Below are positions 63,507 to 64,000 of a stretch of 64,000 nt of DNA, piece by piece. Each line of letters opens with the position of its first letter. The stretch's first letter is position 1. Where the stretch lies: positions 1 through 64,000 of the forward strand of contig JAICHH010000001.1 of assembly GCA_025922715.1 (NCBI GenBank), read 5' to 3'. The position numbers were made by a program, and so were the translations under genes. The notes under the pieces are model-generated. The model worked only from the letters and a program-made list of their open reading frames with translations, was not told the DNA's origin and searched no databases. The DNA comes from Nitrososphaeraceae archaeon. GTDB lineage: Archaea; Thermoproteota; Nitrososphaeria; Nitrososphaerales; Nitrososphaeraceae.

Positions 63507-64000
63507 TTAATATTTAAAGAATTCTTCAGTTTTTTCACTCATTTCTTTTTGTAATGAGATCATCTGTTCTTCTTTTCTCGTTCTTAATACTGTCATTAAC
63601 TCTATTTCCTTTACATAATTAATTGATAATATTTTATTTACAATTATATCTCTAAGGTTGTCCAAATTTTTTGATCGAATTTTAATCAGCAAATCAAATT
63701 TGTCATAGATTTCATGTATTTCTAAAATTTCATCGATTTCCATAAGATTTTTTGTTGTTTCTTCTGTTCTTCCCCTTTCAATTTTTAAATTAATAAATGC
63801 TAGATGGTCATACCCAAGCAAATCATTATCTACAAAAATGGTAAATTTTTTTATAACTCCTAAGGTCAATAGTTTCTTGACCCTTGTATGAATAGTTGCA
63901 TCGGAAATACCAATTTGTTTAGCTAATTCTACAAATGGTAAGGATGAATTTTTACTTAAAACATCCAAAATCCTACAATTGATATAATCTAATAAATTTG
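63507..64000 (-). CDS. Lrp/AsnC-family regulator, 5' end outside window
   Basis: The frame is open to the window edge, and the residues before the TTG at 63968 (LLDYINCRI) continue the family pattern, so the real start lies beyond position 64000. The HTH is ILDVLSKNSSLPFVELAKQI with ISDATIHTRVKKLLTLGVI, then the RAM domain AFINLKIERGRTEE and IHEIYDKFDLLIKIRS. Lrp proteins sense amino acids or similar small molecules. The target genes are not visible. Confidence 0.85.
   Translation of the reverse strand, partial: NLLDYINCRILDVLSKNSSLPFVELAKQIGISDATIHTRVKKLLTLGVIKKFTIFVDNDLLGYDHLAFINLKIERGRTEETTKNLMEIDEILEIHEIYDKFDLLIKIRSKNLDNLRDIIVNKILSINYVKEIELMTVLRTRKEEQMISLQKEMSEKTEEFFKY

Noticed and set aside
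1..64000. CRISPR array or insertion sequence
   Set aside because: No regularly spaced direct repeats and no transposase or integrase frame were seen on either strand.

Overview
This is an AT-rich archaeal chromosome segment, most likely from a Nitrososphaeria (Thaumarchaeota) lineage. The domain is fixed by archaeal elongation factors 2 and 1A, TBP, ABCE1/Rli1, ribosomal proteins L39e, L31e, L32e and L19e, archaeal DnaG, a GINS-like protein, Trm5, DtdA, an Hjc-type resolvase and CTP-type riboflavin kinase. The lineage within archaea is inferred from mannosyl-3-phosphoglycerate synthase, a beta-alpha-ordered ADP-forming acyl-CoA synthetase of the kind used in the thaumarchaeal 3-hydroxypropionate/4-hydroxybutyrate cycle, PsbP-like secreted proteins, many small zinc-ribbon proteins, and several genes preceded by a TATA box only about 25-28 nt from the start codon (leaderless). 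No ammonia-oxidation gene lies in the window, so the genus is not fixed.

Layout. 1-5.0 kb: a cut HTH regulator, a large membrane-anchored HD-phosphodiesterase/methyltransferase-like fusion, inositol-phosphate synthase and a TrmB-type regulator. 5.6-9.1 kb: EF-2 converging on mannosylglycerate synthesis. 9.1-14.4 kb: an accessory stretch with a CPTC membrane protein, a DUF151 nuclease, a secreted protein, a PadR regulator and an island of decayed genes around an intact-looking promoter with palindromes. 14.4-31.9 kb: housekeeping genes (an isocitrate-lyase-like enzyme, tRNA methylthiotransferase, L39e-L31e, GINS, glutamine synthetase, EF-1A-S10, superoxide dismutase, L32e-L19e, DtdA, PepF, fumarase/aspartase, TBP). 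32.0-37.4 kb: a dead pyrE, a LarA-like protein that has lost a catalytic His, an acetyltransferase, Trm5-ABCE1 and an isolated 5S rRNA. 37.4-47.9 kb: leucyl aminopeptidase, a non-oxidative pentose-phosphate operon whose first gene fuses the transketolase N-half to ribulose-phosphate 3-epimerase, and a minus-strand cluster holding two different AAA+/VWA pairs. 48.2-64.0 kb: S13-S4, an HTH protein ending in an EF-hand, GlmS, an Hjc-NnrE-MBL-CobT operon, translin, acyl-CoA synthetase, IscA-like protein, glutamate dehydrogenase, TatA, DnaG, RibK/RibL, a zinc ribbon and a cut Lrp regulator.

Working together: transketolase (split), epimerase and transaldolase form one sugar-phosphate operon; GlnA and GdhA cover ammonium assimilation; RibK and RibL make FMN and FAD and sit side by side; CobT and possibly the chelatase-like cluster point to cobalamin synthesis; inositol-phosphate and mannosylglycerate synthesis supply polar lipid headgroups and a compatible solute. 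The less ordinary items are the HD/TrmB-like fusion, the transketolase-epimerase fusion, the double AAA+/VWA cluster, the LarA-like protein, the pyrE pseudogene, the decay island near 13-14 kb, and several mini-genes of about 50-60 codons.
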